Origin: Alcaligenaceae bacterium CGII-47 | GTDB lineage: Bacteria > Pseudomonadota > Gammaproteobacteria > Burkholderiales > Burkholderiaceae_B | Direction of reading: 5' to 3' | Assembly (NCBI GenBank): GCA_019166125.1 | Contig: JAHTBO010000003.1 | Coordinates: forward strand, 427,099-491,098 | Length of the DNA: 64,000 bases | Notes under the pieces: model-generated | What the model was told of the DNA's origin: nothing | Seen by the model: only the letters and a program-made list of their open reading frames with translations | Databases searched by the model: none | In this document: in pieces, positions 37,984 through 47,918 of the stretch | Layout of the letters: the number at the start of each line of letters is the position of its first letter | How positions within the stretch are numbered: the stretch's first letter is position 1 | Position numbers and translations under genes: made by a program

Positions 37984-38415
37984 ATGAAAACAACCCACAC
38001 ATTGACCCTGGATGATGTTCGCAAAATAGCCGCTGCCGCCGAGGCCGAAGCCTTGCGCAACGGCTGGGCAGTATGCATCGCCATTTGCGACGCAGGCGGC
38101 CACCCCCTCTGGCTTCAACGCCTGGATGGTGCCGCACCCATGACCGCCACGGTTGCACCCGCCAAGGCACACACTTGCGCAATGAGTGGCAAGCCCAGCA
38201 AGGTCTACGAAGAGATGGTCAATAAGGGGCGTACATCAGCGCTCAGCATGCCCATTACGCCGCTTGAGGGCGGTGAACCCATCTGTGCAAATGGCCTGAC
38301 AATCGGCGCTGTGGGTGTGTCTGGCGTACAGGCCGCCCAGGATGCCCAGATCGCTCGGGCCGGGATCGCAGCGCTGGGCGAGGGTTATCTCTATGGCAGC
38401 GCCGCACAATCATGA
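37984..38415 (+). CDS. glcG: GlcG/HbpS-family protein
   Basis: The 143-residue protein matches the GlcG/HbpS heme-degrading-like family (DVRKIAAAAEAEALRNGW near residue 12, ICDAGGHPLWLQRLDGA near 35, IGAVGVSGVQAAQDAQIA near 112). Members bind haem or act in redox sensing, and glcG is a frequent partner of glycolate/glyoxylate genes, but its role there is not known. Its stop overlaps the pyk start by four bases. Confidence 0.85.
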   Translation: MKTTHTLTLDDVRKIAAAAEAEALRNGWAVCIAICDAGGHPLWLQRLDGAAPMTATVAPAKAHTCAMSGKPSKVYEEMVNKGRTSALSMPITPLEGGEPICANGLTIGAVGVSGVQAAQDAQIARAGIAALGEGYLYGSAAQS

Positions 38416-39830
38416 CCTCACCCCGGCACGCCCGCATCCTGGTTACCCTAGGTCCTGCCAGCTCCTCGATTGAGCAAATTCGCGCGCTAATCGAGGCGGG
38501 GGCGAATGTGTTTCGCCTAAATTTCAGCCATGGTACACACGAGGACCACGCAAAACGCTATCGCATCATTCGTCAGCTCGAACAAGAAATTCACCGGCCG
38601 CTGGGCGTACTGATGGATTTACAAGGTCCCAAGTTGCGCGTTGGACGAATGATCGGCGGTCAGGCCCGCTTGCAGGCTGGTCAGCCATTTCGCCTGGACC
38701 TCAATGACGCCGAGGGCGACGCCAAACGCGCAAACCTGCCCCATCCCGAGATATTTGCCGCGCTCGAGATCGGGACTGACCTGCTCCTGGACGATGGCAA
38801 ACTGCGCCTGCGCGTGGATAGCTTCGGCCCTGACTTTGCAGAAACGACCGTCATGGTTGGGGGTGTGCTGTCCGACCGCAAAGGCGTCAACGTCCCTGGC
38901 GTCATCCTGCCGATTTCGCCACTCACCCCAAAAGACCGCGCCGATCTGGACTTTGGCCTGGCGCTCGGTGCAGACTGGGTTGCATTATCGTTTGTACAGC
39001 GCCCCGAGGATATTGTTGAGGCACGCGCCCTCATTGGCAACCGTGCCTGGATTATGGCCAAACTCGAAAAACCCGCTGCGATCGAGCATCTAGACGCCAT
39101 CATCGAACAGGCTGACGGCGTCATGGTCGCACGCGGTGATCTGGGCGTGGAACTTCCCGCCCAACGGGTCCCCATCCTGCAGCAACGCATCGTGCGCCGT
39201 GCGCGCGCGGCGGGCAAGCCCGTTGTCGTGGCGACCCAGATGCTGGAGTCAATGATCAACTCACCCGTCCCCACCCGCGCAGAGGCCTCGGATGTCGCGA
39301 CGGCGATCTATAGTGGTGCAGACGCCGTCATGCTCTCGGCCGAGTCCGCATCGGGTCAGTATCCGGTCGAGGCCGTAACCATGATGGAACACATTATTGC
39401 CGAGGTCGAGCACGACCCAACGTGGCGCGAAGGCCTGGATGCCAGCCGCGGATCGGCGCAAGCCAATACGCCCGACGCCATCTGCTGCGCATTGCGTCGC
39501 GTCGCCGAGCTGCTTAACCCGAGGGCAACGGTCGCCTATACCGCGTCGGGCTTTAGCGCGCTACGCGCCAGTCGAGAGCGCCCCGACGCCCCGATCCTGG
39601 CCCTGACCCCAAAACTGTCAACCGCTCGCAGACTTACGCTTGCATGGGGCATCCATCCGATACACTTTGATGTCCAACTCACCGACGTCGCCGAGATGAT
39701 CAGCCAGGCCACTGACGCCGCCGTACAAGCACAACGCGCTGAATCCGGTGATACCGTTATTGTTATCGCTGGGCTGCCCTTCGGGCACAGCGGCAGCACG
39801 AACCTGCTACACGTCGCCAGCGTCCCCTGA
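38412..39830 (+). CDS. pyk: pyruvate kinase
   Basis: The 472-residue protein has the pyruvate kinase pattern: LVTLGPASSS and VFRLNFSHGTHEDH in the first 45 residues, MDLQGPKLRVG near 68, KLEKPAAIEH near 215 (catalytic Lys), VMVARGDLGVEL near 238 and ATQMLESMINSPVPTRAE near 275. It makes pyruvate and ATP from phosphoenolpyruvate. Being in the gcl operon, it is like the ttuE-type isozyme that closes the glyoxylate/tartrate route; another pyruvate kinase may exist elsewhere. It overlaps glcG by four bases (ATGA). Confidence 0.95.
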   Translation: MTSPRHARILVTLGPASSSIEQIRALIEAGANVFRLNFSHGTHEDHAKRYRIIRQLEQEIHRPLGVLMDLQGPKLRVGRMIGGQARLQAGQPFRLDLNDAEGDAKRANLPHPEIFAALEIGTDLLLDDGKLRLRVDSFGPDFAETTVMVGGVLSDRKGVNVPGVILPISPLTPKDRADLDFGLALGADWVALSFVQRPEDIVEARALIGNRAWIMAKLEKPAAIEHLDAIIEQADGVMVARGDLGVELPAQRVPILQQRIVRRARAAGKPVVVATQMLESMINSPVPTRAEASDVATAIYSGADAVMLSAESASGQYPVEAVTMMEHIIAEVEHDPTWREGLDASRGSAQANTPDAICCALRRVAELLNPRATVAYTASGFSALRASRERPDAPILALTPKLSTARRLTLAWGIHPIHFDVQLTDVAEMISQATDAAVQAQRAESGDTVIVIAGLPFGHSGSTNLLHVASVP

Positions 39831-39854
39831 TACGCGTTATTCACTCGTTCATAT

Positions 39855-39885
39855 AAGGCGCCCGCTCCTTAGAGATGGCCGCCTT
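39855..39885 (+). terminator. weak terminator candidate after pyk
   Basis: AAGGCG and CGCCTT flank a 19-base loop and are followed by TTATT, 25 bases after the pyk stop. The stem is short and the loop large, so termination may be partial. It lies before the AT-rich promoter region of malate synthase (39886-39995). Confidence 0.35.
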
Positions 39886-39995
39886 TATTCATACTCGGCT
39901 GCACCGCGCCTCCTAGGCAAAACAGCAAGCGACTTCCAACTCTTATACAAGACCTTCTATAATCAGGACTAATCGATTGTTTACAAGGATTATTT

Positions 39996-42164
39996 ATGAC
40001 CGACCGGATTTCTTGTCATAGGCTACGTGTTGCCTCCATACTGCATCGTTTTGTCGAGCAGGAGGCCTTACCGGGTACAGGTGTCCAGGCCGAAGCATTC
40101 TGGACCGGGCTTGATCAGCTCGTCCATGATCTAGCCCCAAAAAATCGTGCGCTGCTCGCCGAGCGTGACCGCCTGCAAGGCGAGATTGATAGCTGGTACG
40201 CTCAGCATCCAGGTCCAATCAAGGATCCTGCAGCCTATCGTGCTTTTTTGAAGAAAATCGGCTATTTGCAGGATGCACCTGCGCAGGTCGCGGTGAGCAC
40301 CGCCCATGTCGACACCGAGATCACCGTCCAGGCTGGCCCCCAATTGGTGGTGCCTGTGATGAATGCGCGCTATGCACTGAATGCAGCCAATGCGCGTTGG
40401 GGCAGCTTGTACGACGCTCTGTACGGCACGGATGCAATCTCCGAGGATGATGGTGCCTCCCGCACAGGCGGCTATAACCCCGTACGCGGCGCCAAGGTCA
40501 TTGCCTTCGCACGTAACTTCCTGGATCAAAGCATCCCGCTCGCTCAGGGTTCACACCATGACGCCACGGCGTATGCCGTTGTGGGCGCAGCGCTGCAGAT
40601 CACGCTTTCGTCCGGTGCCATCACCGGCTTGACCGAGCCCGCTGCCCTCCTGGGCTATCGCGGCGATCCTGCACAGCCCCAAGCCCTGATTCTGCGCCAC
40701 AATGGCCTGCACCTCGAGATCCAGTTTGACGCGACGCATCCTATCGGCAGCACCGACGCCGCGCACATCAAAGACGTCATCCTCGAATCTGCAATCACAA
40801 CAATCATGGACTGCGAGGACTCGATTGCTGCGGTGGATGCCGAGGACAAGGTCATCGCCTACCGCAACTGGCTAGGCCTGATGAAGGGTGACTTGACCGA
40901 GGAATTGGTCAAGGGGGGGCAGACTATCACGCGTCGCCTGAACCCCGATCGCACCTATATCGGCCTGGATGGTACAGCACAGTCCTTGCACGGCCGCTCG
41001 CTGATGTTTATTCGCAACGTTGGCCACTTGATGAATAACCCAGCCATTCTGGACGCAGATGGTCAGGAAATTCCCGAAGGCATCCTCGACGCCGTGATGA
41101 CCTCGTTGTTGGCCATCCACGATCTCAAGGGTCGCCAGAACTCCCGTAGCGGCTCAATCTACATCGTCAAGCCCAAGATGCACGGCCCGGCAGAGGTCGC
41201 TTTTGCCAGCGAGCTCTTTGCTCGCACTGAAGCGTTGCTGGGCCTCGCACCCAACACCATCAAGATGGGCATCATGGACGAAGAGCGCCGCACCAGCGTG
41301 AACCTCAAGGCCTGCATTGCAGCGGCTACCGAACGCGTCGTCTTCATTAATACCGGCTTTTTGGATCGGACAGGCGACGAGATCCATACCTCGATGCATG
41401 CAGGTGCCATGGTGCGCAAGGGCGATATGAAAGCGCTGCCCTGGATTCAATCCTACGAGCTCAATAATGTTCAGACAGGACTGGAATGCGGTCTGCGCGG
41501 CCACGCCCAGATCGGCAAGGGCATGTGGGCGATGCCAGATCTGATGGCGGCCATGCTCGAGCAAAAGATCAACCACGTAAAGGCTGGCGGCAACACTGCC
41601 TGGGTGCCTTCACCCACGGCTGCGACGCTGCATGCCCTGCACTACCACCAGGTCGACGTCCAGGCGGTACAACAGGCGCTCGAAGGCACACACACTGATT
41701 ACCTCGACGACATCCTGACCGTGCCGGTTGCCACAGACACCGATTGGACGCCCGAGCAGATCCAGCAGGAACTCGACAATAACGCTCAGGGCATCCTGGG
41801 TTATGTCGTGCGCTGGATTGATCAGGGGGTGGGTTGCTCGAAAGTTCCTGATATTCACAACGTCGGTCTGATGGAGGATCGTGCAACGCTACGCATCTCT
41901 AGTCAGCACATTGCCAACTGGCTGCTACACGGTATCGCAACACGTGCGCAGGTCGAAGAAACAATGCGCCGGATGGCCGCCGTCGTGGACAAGCAAAATG
42001 CCGGCGATCCCCTCTACGAGCCGATGGCCGGACATTTCGACACGTCTTGCGCCTTTAAAGCTGCATGCGATCTGGTGTTCAAGGGACAAGAGCAGACCAA
42101 TGGGTATACAGAGCCGTTGTTACATCACTGGCGGCAGGTTAAAAAGGCCGAGCAGGCGGCCTGA
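39996..42164 (+). CDS. glcB: malate synthase G
   Basis: The 722-residue protein has the length of the single-polypeptide malate synthase G (E. coli 723). Landmarks are [15 protein letters not shown] near residue 270, the catalytic Arg stretch [12 protein letters not shown] near 338, [19 protein letters not shown] near 425 with a metal Glu, and [18 protein letters not shown] near 507. It condenses glyoxylate with acetyl-CoA to malate, a second outlet for glyoxylate beside the gcl operon. AAGGA lies seven bases before the ATG. A 165-bp gap and its own promoter region separate it from pyk. Confidence 0.97.
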   Translation: MTDRISCHRLRVASILHRFVEQEALPGTGVQAEAFWTGLDQLVHDLAPKNRALLAERDRLQGEIDSWYAQHPGPIKDPAAYRAFLKKIGYLQDAPAQVAVSTAHVDTEITVQAGPQLVVPVMNARYALNAANARWGSLYDALYGTDAISEDDGASRTGGYNPVRGAKVIAFARNFLDQSIPLAQGSHHDATAYAVVGAALQITLSSGAITGLTEPAALLGYRGDPAQPQALILRHNGLHLEIQFDATHPIGSTDAAHIKDVILESAITTIMDCEDSIAAVDAEDKVIAYRNWLGLMKGDLTEELVKGGQTITRRLNPDRTYIGLDGTAQSLHGRSLMFIRNVGHLMNNPAILDADGQEIPEGILDAVMTSLLAIHDLKGRQNSRSGSIYIVKPKMHGPAEVAFASELFARTEALLGLAPNTIKMGIMDEERRTSVNLKACIAAATERVVFINTGFLDRTGDEIHTSMHAGAMVRKGDMKALPWIQSYELNNVQTGLECGLRGHAQIGKGMWAMPDLMAAMLEQKINHVKAGGNTAWVPSPTAATLHALHYHQVDVQAVQQALEGTHTDYLDDILTVPVATDTDWTPEQIQQELDNNAQGILGYVVRWIDQGVGCSKVPDIHNVGLMEDRATLRISSQHIANWLLHGIATRAQVEETMRRMAAVVDKQNAGDPLYEPMAGHFDTSCAFKAACDLVFKGQEQTNGYTEPLLHHWRQVKKAEQAA

Positions 42165-42180
42165 TATTCGTCTGGGGAAC

Positions 42181-42199
42181 ACGCGGCGTTCAGCCGCGT
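42181..42199. terminator. GC hairpin between convergent glcB and aminotransferase genes
   Basis: ACGCGGC-GTTCA-GCCGCGT forms a perfect seven-base stem 17 bases after the glcB stop and covers the end of the convergent gene. No T-run follows on either strand, so it may only slow transcription or protect mRNA ends. Confidence 0.4.
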
Positions 42200-43380
42200 A
42201 TCTGCTTGATCAAATCATCCAGCCAAGACAGCATGGTGTCGATTTCAGCGACACTAACGTTCAGGGCTGGCATAAAGCGCAGCAGGTTTGCGCGGGGAGC
42301 ATTGAGCAGCAGGCCTTCTGGCGTGCGTTGACGCGCCGCCTCGACCAGAGCAGGGCCATCGTCGCGATCCATAATCAGGGCGCGCAACAAGCCGACACCG
42401 CGCTCGCCCTGCATCCCCCATTTGGCTGACAGGGCAAGAAGGCCCTCGGATAAGTGCTGGGCGCGCGCATTGACGCCATCCATGAAGCCAGGCGCCGCCA
42501 GGACATCGAATACCGCCACACCGACCGCCGTCATCAGCGGATTGCCATTATAGGTGCCACCCTGGTCACCGTGCTCAAAGCAGCTGACTGCCTCACGCGC
42601 GCACAGTGCAGCGAGCGGAACACCACCGCCTATGCCTTTGCCCAGCGTCATGATATCGGGCTCGATCCCTGCATGCTGATAGGCAAACATTCGCCCGGTG
42701 CGCCCCATACCGGTCTGCACTTCGTCGACGATCAGCAACATATCGTGCTCACGCGTCAACGCGCGCAGCGCCTGGAGGAACTCGACCGTTGCGGGCAATA
42801 CACCCGCCTCGCCCTGCACGGGCTCGAGCATGACTGCTACGGTTTGATCATCAATCAGTGCGCGCACGGAATCCAGATCGTTGAGTTCAGCCTTTGGGAA
42901 TCCTGGAACCTGCGGTGCAAACTTACGATCCCAGCCCGGTTTGCCCGAAGCCGACATGGTTGCCAGCGTTCGGCCATGAAACCCATGATTGAAGGTGATG
43001 ATCTTATAGGCATCCTGGCGATGCAACTGGCCCCATTTACGCGCGAGTTTGATCGCCCCTTCGTTGGCTTCGGCGCCGCTATTGGCAAAGAACACACGAT
43101 CAAAGCACGAGGCCCCGACCAGGCGTACAGCCAGATCAATTGAGGGTTGATTGTAGAAGGCAGGCGACGGATTGACCAATTCCGCGGCTTGGCGGATCAG
43201 TGCTTGAACGACAGCGGGCGGATTATGCCCCAGGCAATTGACTGCCCACCCTTGAATAAAGTCCAGATATCGCTTGCCCTGATGATCCTCGATCCAGGAA
43301 CCTTCGCCGCGTGTAAAAATCAGCTCGGGACGCGAGGTAATTTCCATCAAGGCATTCAGCCCTGCACGATCAGGATTCAT
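42190..43380 (-). CDS. class III aminotransferase, acetylornithine transaminase-like
   Basis: The 396-residue PLP enzyme is of the ArgD/class III group: [17 protein letters not shown] near residue 35, [11 protein letters not shown] near 130 and [14 protein letters not shown] near 215, with the PLP lysine in [15 protein letters not shown] near 245. It probably moves the amino group of acetylornithine or a related diamine acid to 2-oxoglutarate. The ATG at 43380 gives the usual length; an upstream codon at 43413 lies in the terminator of the neighbouring gene. Function within class III cannot be fixed further. Confidence 0.85.
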   Translation of the reverse strand: MNPDRAGLNALMEITSRPELIFTRGEGSWIEDHQGKRYLDFIQGWAVNCLGHNPPAVVQALIRQAAELVNPSPAFYNQPSIDLAVRLVGASCFDRVFFANSGAEANEGAIKLARKWGQLHRQDAYKIITFNHGFHGRTLATMSASGKPGWDRKFAPQVPGFPKAELNDLDSVRALIDDQTVAVMLEPVQGEAGVLPATVEFLQALRALTREHDMLLIVDEVQTGMGRTGRMFAYQHAGIEPDIMTLGKGIGGGVPLAALCAREAVSCFEHGDQGGTYNGNPLMTAVGVAVFDVLAAPGFMDGVNARAQHLSEGLLALSAKWGMQGERGVGLLRALIMDRDDGPALVEAARQRTPEGLLLNAPRANLLRFMPALNVSVAEIDTMLSWLDDLIKQIRG

Positions 43381-43392
43381 GTCAATATTTCC

Positions 43393-43421
43393 AAAAAATA
43401 AAAAAGCGGGCACGTGCCTGC
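43393..43421 (-). terminator. rho-independent terminator after the EamA gene
   Basis: On the minus strand GCAGGC-ACGT-GCCCGC (one A-C mismatch) is followed by TTTTTTATTTTTT. It starts 20 bases after the EamA-family stop codon and ends 13 bases before the aminotransferase start, so it separates the two leftward genes. Confidence 0.78.
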
Positions 43422-43440
43422 CTATCTATTCTAAGCCAGC

Positions 43441-44334
43441 TTAGCTGTTTGAGCCCATGTCTGTGCCGCGTTGCAACATCCGCGCACCAAATGTGTTCAC
43501 CCCAAGCCCAGCAAGCACGACCACACCACCCAGCCACTGCGCAGGACGCATGCTTTCATCAAGCAACCAGGCGGCGCACACCATACCGATAACGGGAATC
43601 AGCAGACTTAATGGCGCAATTCTTGAGACCGGATGACGGGCAAGCAGCTTACCCCACAAGACGTAGCCCACAAAGGTCGCAACAAACGCAAGGTATGCCA
43701 CTGCCAGCACACCGACCCAGCTTACATTCGTCAAGCTGTGGACAATTAGTGCGGGCCCCTCGAATGTCAGGGACAAGATCATGAATGGGATGGGCGGGAT
43801 CAGGGCGCCCCAGACCACCAAACCAATCATATCGACCTTGCCCGCGCCTTTTAGCACAATATTGCCAACGGCCCAGGCCACTGCCGAGAGCAGCGTCAAC
43901 ATAAACCCAAGCACAGGAACTGACCCGGACTGCGCGCCTTGATGAATCAAAACCAAGCCTAGCACGGCAATTATCATCCCTAACACGTGATGCCGCTGAA
44001 TACCTTCACGCAGCACCAGCGCAGCGATTAGAACGGTAAAGAACGCTTGCGACTGCAACACAAGCGATGCCAGTCCGGCAGGCATACCGATATTGATCGC
44101 CCAGAACAGAAAAATAAACTGCGCAAGACATATCGTGACGCCATAGTTCAACAAAATCCGCCATGGCAACTTCGGACGGGGAACGAACAGAACCGCCGGA
44201 AAAGCCACGAGCGTAAAGCGCAGCGCCCCCAGCAATAACGGCGGAATCTCTACCAGCCCAAGCTTGATCGCCACAAAATTTACACCCCAGACAGTGATGA
44301 CAGTCAGCGCAGCCAGCCAGTCCTTCAAAGACAT
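43441..44334 (-). CDS. EamA-family (DMT) transporter
   Basis: The 297-residue membrane protein has ten hydrophobic stretches in two EamA repeats (LTVITVWGVNFVAIKLGLVE at the start, GFMLTLLSAVAWAVGNIVL near 150). It resembles the YdcZ/YedA-type amino acid and metabolite exporters. The start at 44334 matches the conserved beginning; the frame is open to 44388. The substrate is unknown. A clear terminator follows it. Confidence 0.87.
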   Translation of the reverse strand: MSLKDWLAALTVITVWGVNFVAIKLGLVEIPPLLLGALRFTLVAFPAVLFVPRPKLPWRILLNYGVTICLAQFIFLFWAINIGMPAGLASLVLQSQAFFTVLIAALVLREGIQRHHVLGMIIAVLGLVLIHQGAQSGSVPVLGFMLTLLSAVAWAVGNIVLKGAGKVDMIGLVVWGALIPPIPFMILSLTFEGPALIVHSLTNVSWVGVLAVAYLAFVATFVGYVLWGKLLARHPVSRIAPLSLLIPVIGMVCAAWLLDESMRPAQWLGGVVVLAGLGVNTFGARMLQRGTDMGSNS

Positions 44335-44437
44335 TTTTATTTTCCCGGGTGTTTCGTGTAGTCGTAACCAGCACAGCCTTAAGGCCATGATGTTACGCTA
44401 GAATCTTCCGCCTAGACAGGCACTCATATGAATAATC

Positions 44438-45310
44438 ATGCATCTCTCGATTCGCAGCCTGTATAGCTACCCGATTAAATCATGTGCAGGCATCCCCCAC
44501 GAGCAGGCACTGATTCACACAGGGGGCCTGGAGCACGACCGGCACTGGGTCATCGTTGATGCCCAGGGGGTCTTTATGACACAGCGTCAGGTCCCACGTA
44601 TGGTGCTGATCCAGCCCACGCTGTCTGATCAAGGCCTTATGTTGCGCGCACCCGGCGTAGAGGATTTCGTCCTGCCAATCGCACAGGATAAGGAACAGGC
44701 TGAAGCGACACGCGTTCCCGTCACCATCTGGGGCACACCAACGCTGGGGGCTGACGAGGGTGATGAGGTCGCGCGTTGGCTGCTTGGCTTTCTGGGCATA
44801 CCGTGTCGCCTGCTGCGCCAACACCCTCAGGCACAGCGCATAGCAAGCCTGGCTCATGTCCAATCCTGGCGCGCGCGGCATGCCGACAACACCATCCCCG
44901 AACGTCATGCGTTTGCCTTTGCCGACGGCTTCCCGTTTCTAGTGACCAATTACGCCTCTTTGCAGGAGCTCAACCACCACCTGGACGCCAAAGGCATACC
45001 CGAGATCGACATGATCCGTTTCCGGCCCAATATTGTGCTCGACGGCTTGCCTGCCTACGATGAGGACTATCTGGCAGGCTTTCGTACCGGCGCGTGTACC
45101 TTTGCTATCGTCAAACCCTGCGCACGCTGCCCTATTCCCAATGTCGACCCCACGAGCGGCCTGACCGCTGCCGAACCAGGCTTGACCCTGGCCGAGCATC
45201 GTTTACGGGCACAAGGCGTTTTATTTGGGGTGAATGCTGTCATCAGCCCACCCGCTGCAGGGACTTACCTACGGGTGGGAGACACCATCGAGCTGGACTA
45301 CGACATCTAA
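44438..45310 (+). CDS. MOSC-domain protein (YcbX-like, without ferredoxin domain)
   Basis: The 290-residue protein has an N-terminal beta-barrel MOSC_N domain (SIRSLYSYPIKSCAGIP, GGLEHDRHWVIVDAQG) and a C-terminal MOSC domain with the conserved cysteine in AIVKPCARCPIPNVDP near residue 225. MOSC proteins act with molybdenum cofactor in reducing N-hydroxylated compounds. E. coli YcbX has an extra ferredoxin domain that is absent here. The gene stands alone between two leftward genes. Confidence 0.88.
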   Translation: MHLSIRSLYSYPIKSCAGIPHEQALIHTGGLEHDRHWVIVDAQGVFMTQRQVPRMVLIQPTLSDQGLMLRAPGVEDFVLPIAQDKEQAEATRVPVTIWGTPTLGADEGDEVARWLLGFLGIPCRLLRQHPQAQRIASLAHVQSWRARHADNTIPERHAFAFADGFPFLVTNYASLQELNHHLDAKGIPEIDMIRFRPNIVLDGLPAYDEDYLAGFRTGACTFAIVKPCARCPIPNVDPTSGLTAAEPGLTLAEHRLRAQGVLFGVNAVISPPAAGTYLRVGDTIELDYDI

Positions 45311-45320
45311 GCACACGCGG

Positions 45321-46448
45321 CTAACACAGCGCCAACTGCACCGGATACCCGCCCGCGGCCTGTTCTGACTGCAGATTACTCATCCTCACACCGAGCAATC
45401 GGATGCGTCGGTCCAGCGTCACGCGCTTGAGGCATTGCCCCGCTGTCTGGTGGATCATCGTTGCGTCCTGCACCGCATCCGCCAAGGTCAGATCCCGCGT
45501 GACGATCTTGAAGTCCTCAAAACGCAGCTTGATCCCCACGGTATAGCCCACCAATTGTTTACGCCGCAAATCCTCAGCGACCTGCTCACACAACTGGACA
45601 AAAATCTCTGATAAATAGGCTCGATCACGGCGCACATGCAAATCCCGCTCGAACGTCGTCTCACGACTAAGCGATTTGGGCTCGGAGTGGGTCACGACGG
45701 GCCGTGCATCGATCCCATGAGCCATCTCAAGTAACCATCGCGCATACGATGTACCAAAGTGCTCTTGTAGCAGCGCTGGTGATGCATCGGCCAACTGGGC
45801 AATCGTCTCGATCCCAAGCGCGACCAGTCGCGCACTGGCCTTCGGGCCGACGCCATTGACCTTCGATACTGGCAAGGGCCATATGCGCCGCTCCAGATCG
45901 CCCGGGCCGATCAGCGTCAAGCCGTCAGGTTTATCCAGATCTGAAGCAATTTTCGAGAGCAGCTTATTGGGTGAAATACCGATCGAACAGACCAGACCCG
46001 TCGCCTCACGCACCGCTGCCTTAATGGCCAGGGCGAGCGTTCGCGAAGCGTCTGGCAAATCGCTCAGGTCGATATAAATCTCATCGATCCCTCTGTCCTC
46101 GATGCATGGCGCAATAGCAGCGACCGCGTCCTTGAACAAGCGCGAATAATGCCGATAGGTCGGAAAGTGCGCGGGCAAGAGCACCGCATCCGGTGCCAAC
46201 TGTGCAGCTTTCATCATGCCCATCGCGGAATACACGCCCAGTGCCCGAGCCTCGTACGTCGATGTCGTCACCACCGCGCGCCCAACATAGTCGCGCAAGC
46301 GTGCAAACCGCCCTGGGGTTGGCTCGGGCCCACGTCCACCGATCACAACAGGCTGACCACGCAACTGCGGATAACGCAGCAGCTCTACAGACGCATAAAA
46401 CGCATCCATATCCAGATGGGCAATTCGACGAGGAGCAGGTAAATCCAT
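45321..46448 (-). CDS. dinB: DNA polymerase IV
   Basis: The 375-residue Y-family polymerase has AHLDMDAFYASVEL near residue 10 (metal Asp), RGIDEIYIDLSDL near 118 (metal Asp-Glu), SIGISPNKLLSKIASDLDKPDG near 155, a helix-hairpin-helix VNGVGPKASARL near 195 and the little-finger domain beyond 240. It copies past damaged bases. It ends with LPVQLALC-type sequence and has no clear beta-clamp motif QxxLxLF at the end, though QLALC may serve. It is divergent from the HMA gene. Confidence 0.92.
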   Translation of the reverse strand: MDLPAPRRIAHLDMDAFYASVELLRYPQLRGQPVVIGGRGPEPTPGRFARLRDYVGRAVVTTSTYEARALGVYSAMGMMKAAQLAPDAVLLPAHFPTYRHYSRLFKDAVAAIAPCIEDRGIDEIYIDLSDLPDASRTLALAIKAAVREATGLVCSIGISPNKLLSKIASDLDKPDGLTLIGPGDLERRIWPLPVSKVNGVGPKASARLVALGIETIAQLADASPALLQEHFGTSYARWLLEMAHGIDARPVVTHSEPKSLSRETTFERDLHVRRDRAYLSEIFVQLCEQVAEDLRRKQLVGYTVGIKLRFEDFKIVTRDLTLADAVQDATMIHQTAGQCLKRVTLDRRIRLLGVRMSNLQSEQAAGGYPVQLALC

Positions 46449-46533
46449 AGTTGCGCAAAAGGCTGGTAAGTACTGCTATACTAGCCTGCCATAAAGATAT
46501 ATATTAAATACATCTATAACCATTTATCGATCA

Positions 46534-46548
46534 GGGATATTTTATCCC
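46534..46548. promoter_or_regulatory. palindromic operator candidate before the HMA gene
   Basis: GGGATA-TTT-TATCCC is a perfect six-base inverted repeat, 26 bases before the HMA-protein start, in the 126-bp AT-rich gap between dinB and that gene. Its size and place suit a repressor or MerR-type operator. No regulator gene is adjacent, and the dyad does not match a metal-regulator site I know. Confidence 0.45.
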
Positions 46549-46574
46549 GGCTCACTTACCACGACGAGGACATC

Positions 46575-46859
46575 ATGCAAAGCGAAGCCATTCAACGGAC
46601 TACCCTGCAAACCGAAATCATGAAAATCGGCGGCCTCCAAGGCGCCGCCTGTGCATCCAAAATCGATGCCGCATTGGGCGCGGTTACCGGTGTGCGTAGC
46701 GTCTCGACCTCAATGGATACCCATAAGGCAACCGTCACCTTCGATCCCGAGCTGGTATCCAAACAGCGATTGACGGTCGCCATCGCAGACGCCGGCTACG
46801 AGTACATCAAATCCGCACACGGCGAGGACGGCAACTGCTGCGGCGGTTGCGGGGGCTGA
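46575..46859 (+). CDS. HMA-fold protein without the CxxC motif, cysteine-rich tail
   Basis: The 94-residue protein has the beta-alpha-beta-beta-alpha-beta pattern of heavy-metal-associated domains (MKIGGLQGAACASKI near residue 16, VRSVSTSMDTHKATVTFDP near 42, ADAGYEYIK near 73). Where metallochaperones read G-M-x-C-x-x-C, this one reads GLQGAACASK, so only the second cysteine remains. The C terminus instead ends in NCCGGCGG, adding three cysteines. It may bind metal by a different set of ligands. An internal ATG at about residue 16 (46620) is an alternative start that leaves just the domain. GACGAGGAC precedes the first ATG. Confidence 0.75.
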   Translation: MQSEAIQRTTLQTEIMKIGGLQGAACASKIDAALGAVTGVRSVSTSMDTHKATVTFDPELVSKQRLTVAIADAGYEYIKSAHGEDGNCCGGCGG

Positions 46860-47007
46860 TTGTTCCTAGGGGGGCGTATCCGGGGTGAGGCGTACACTAG
46901 TCTCTTATATCCGGACCGACCTTAGCATCCCATCCGGCTAGTCCGACTATTCAAATACTGAATGGATCACGAGGTCGGCCTTCGTCCACACACACGAAGG
47001 AGCATCT

Positions 47008-47880
47008 ATGACGCACCCCCTTTCCGCCACCTCATCCGGCCATTTCAAGATCGGTGGGGATCTCTCAATTAACCGTCTCGGGTTTGGTGCCATGCGCATC
47101 ACGGGTAGCGGCATCTGGGGGGACCCCGCTGACCTCGCTGGGGCACGCGCAACACTCAGGCGACTGCCCGAACTACATATCAACCTGATCGATACCGCCG
47201 ACAGCTACGGTCCCTACGTAAGCGAAGACCTGATCCGCGGGACCTTGCATCCCTACAAGGGCATGGTCATCGCGACAAAAGGCGGACTCACCCGGCATGG
47301 GCCTAATATCTGGGCCGCACTTGGCCGCCCCGAGTACCTGCGTCAATGTGTATTGATGAGCCTACGCCGTCTGGGTATCGAGCGCATTGATCTGTGGCAG
47401 CTACACCGTATCGACAGCCAGACCCCCCGTGAGGACCAGTTTGAAGTGATTGCCGCCATGCGCAAGGAGGGTCTGATTCGCCATGTCGGCCTCAGCGAGG
47501 TCAGCATTGATGATATCCAGGCGGCGCAAAAACACTTTCCTGTCGCCACTGTGCAGAGCCAGTACAACCTCATTGATCGCAGAAACGAAGCCGTGCTCGA
47601 TTACTGCGAAGCGAATGATATCGGCTTTATTCCCTGGTCTCCCCTGGCTTCAGGCAAGCTCGCCCAGCCCGGCTCCGTACTTGACACCATCGCCAAACGC
47701 CATAAGCTGACGACGGGTGCGACAGCGCTGGCTTGGCTGCTCAAGCGCTCCAAGGTCATGCTGCCCATCCCCGGCACAAGCAACGTCAATCACCTTGTCG
47801 AGAACGTCGCCGGCGCCAGCGCGATACTCAAGCAGGCAGAGTTCGACGAATTGGACGCCGCAGGCAGTCGATGCATATAA
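47008..47880 (+). CDS. aldo/keto reductase
   Basis: The 290-residue protein follows the aldo/keto reductase barrel: [12 protein letters not shown] near residue 25, [15 protein letters not shown] near 58 (catalytic Asp and Tyr), [12 protein letters not shown] near 88 (catalytic Lys), LWQLHRID near 130 (His) and [12 protein letters not shown] near 210 for NADPH binding. It reduces or oxidises a carbonyl compound; the substrate is unknown. GAAGGAG precedes the ATG. It stands just before selD with a 38-bp gap. Confidence 0.9.
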   Translation: MTHPLSATSSGHFKIGGDLSINRLGFGAMRITGSGIWGDPADLAGARATLRRLPELHINLIDTADSYGPYVSEDLIRGTLHPYKGMVIATKGGLTRHGPNIWAALGRPEYLRQCVLMSLRRLGIERIDLWQLHRIDSQTPREDQFEVIAAMRKEGLIRHVGLSEVSIDDIQAAQKHFPVATVQSQYNLIDRRNEAVLDYCEANDIGFIPWSPLASGKLAQPGSVLDTIAKRHKLTTGATALAWLLKRSKVMLPIPGTSNVNHLVENVAGASAILKQAEFDELDAAGSRCI

Positions 47881-47918
47881 AATGAACGACTTAATGCCTA
47901 ACTAATCCACATCTAAAA

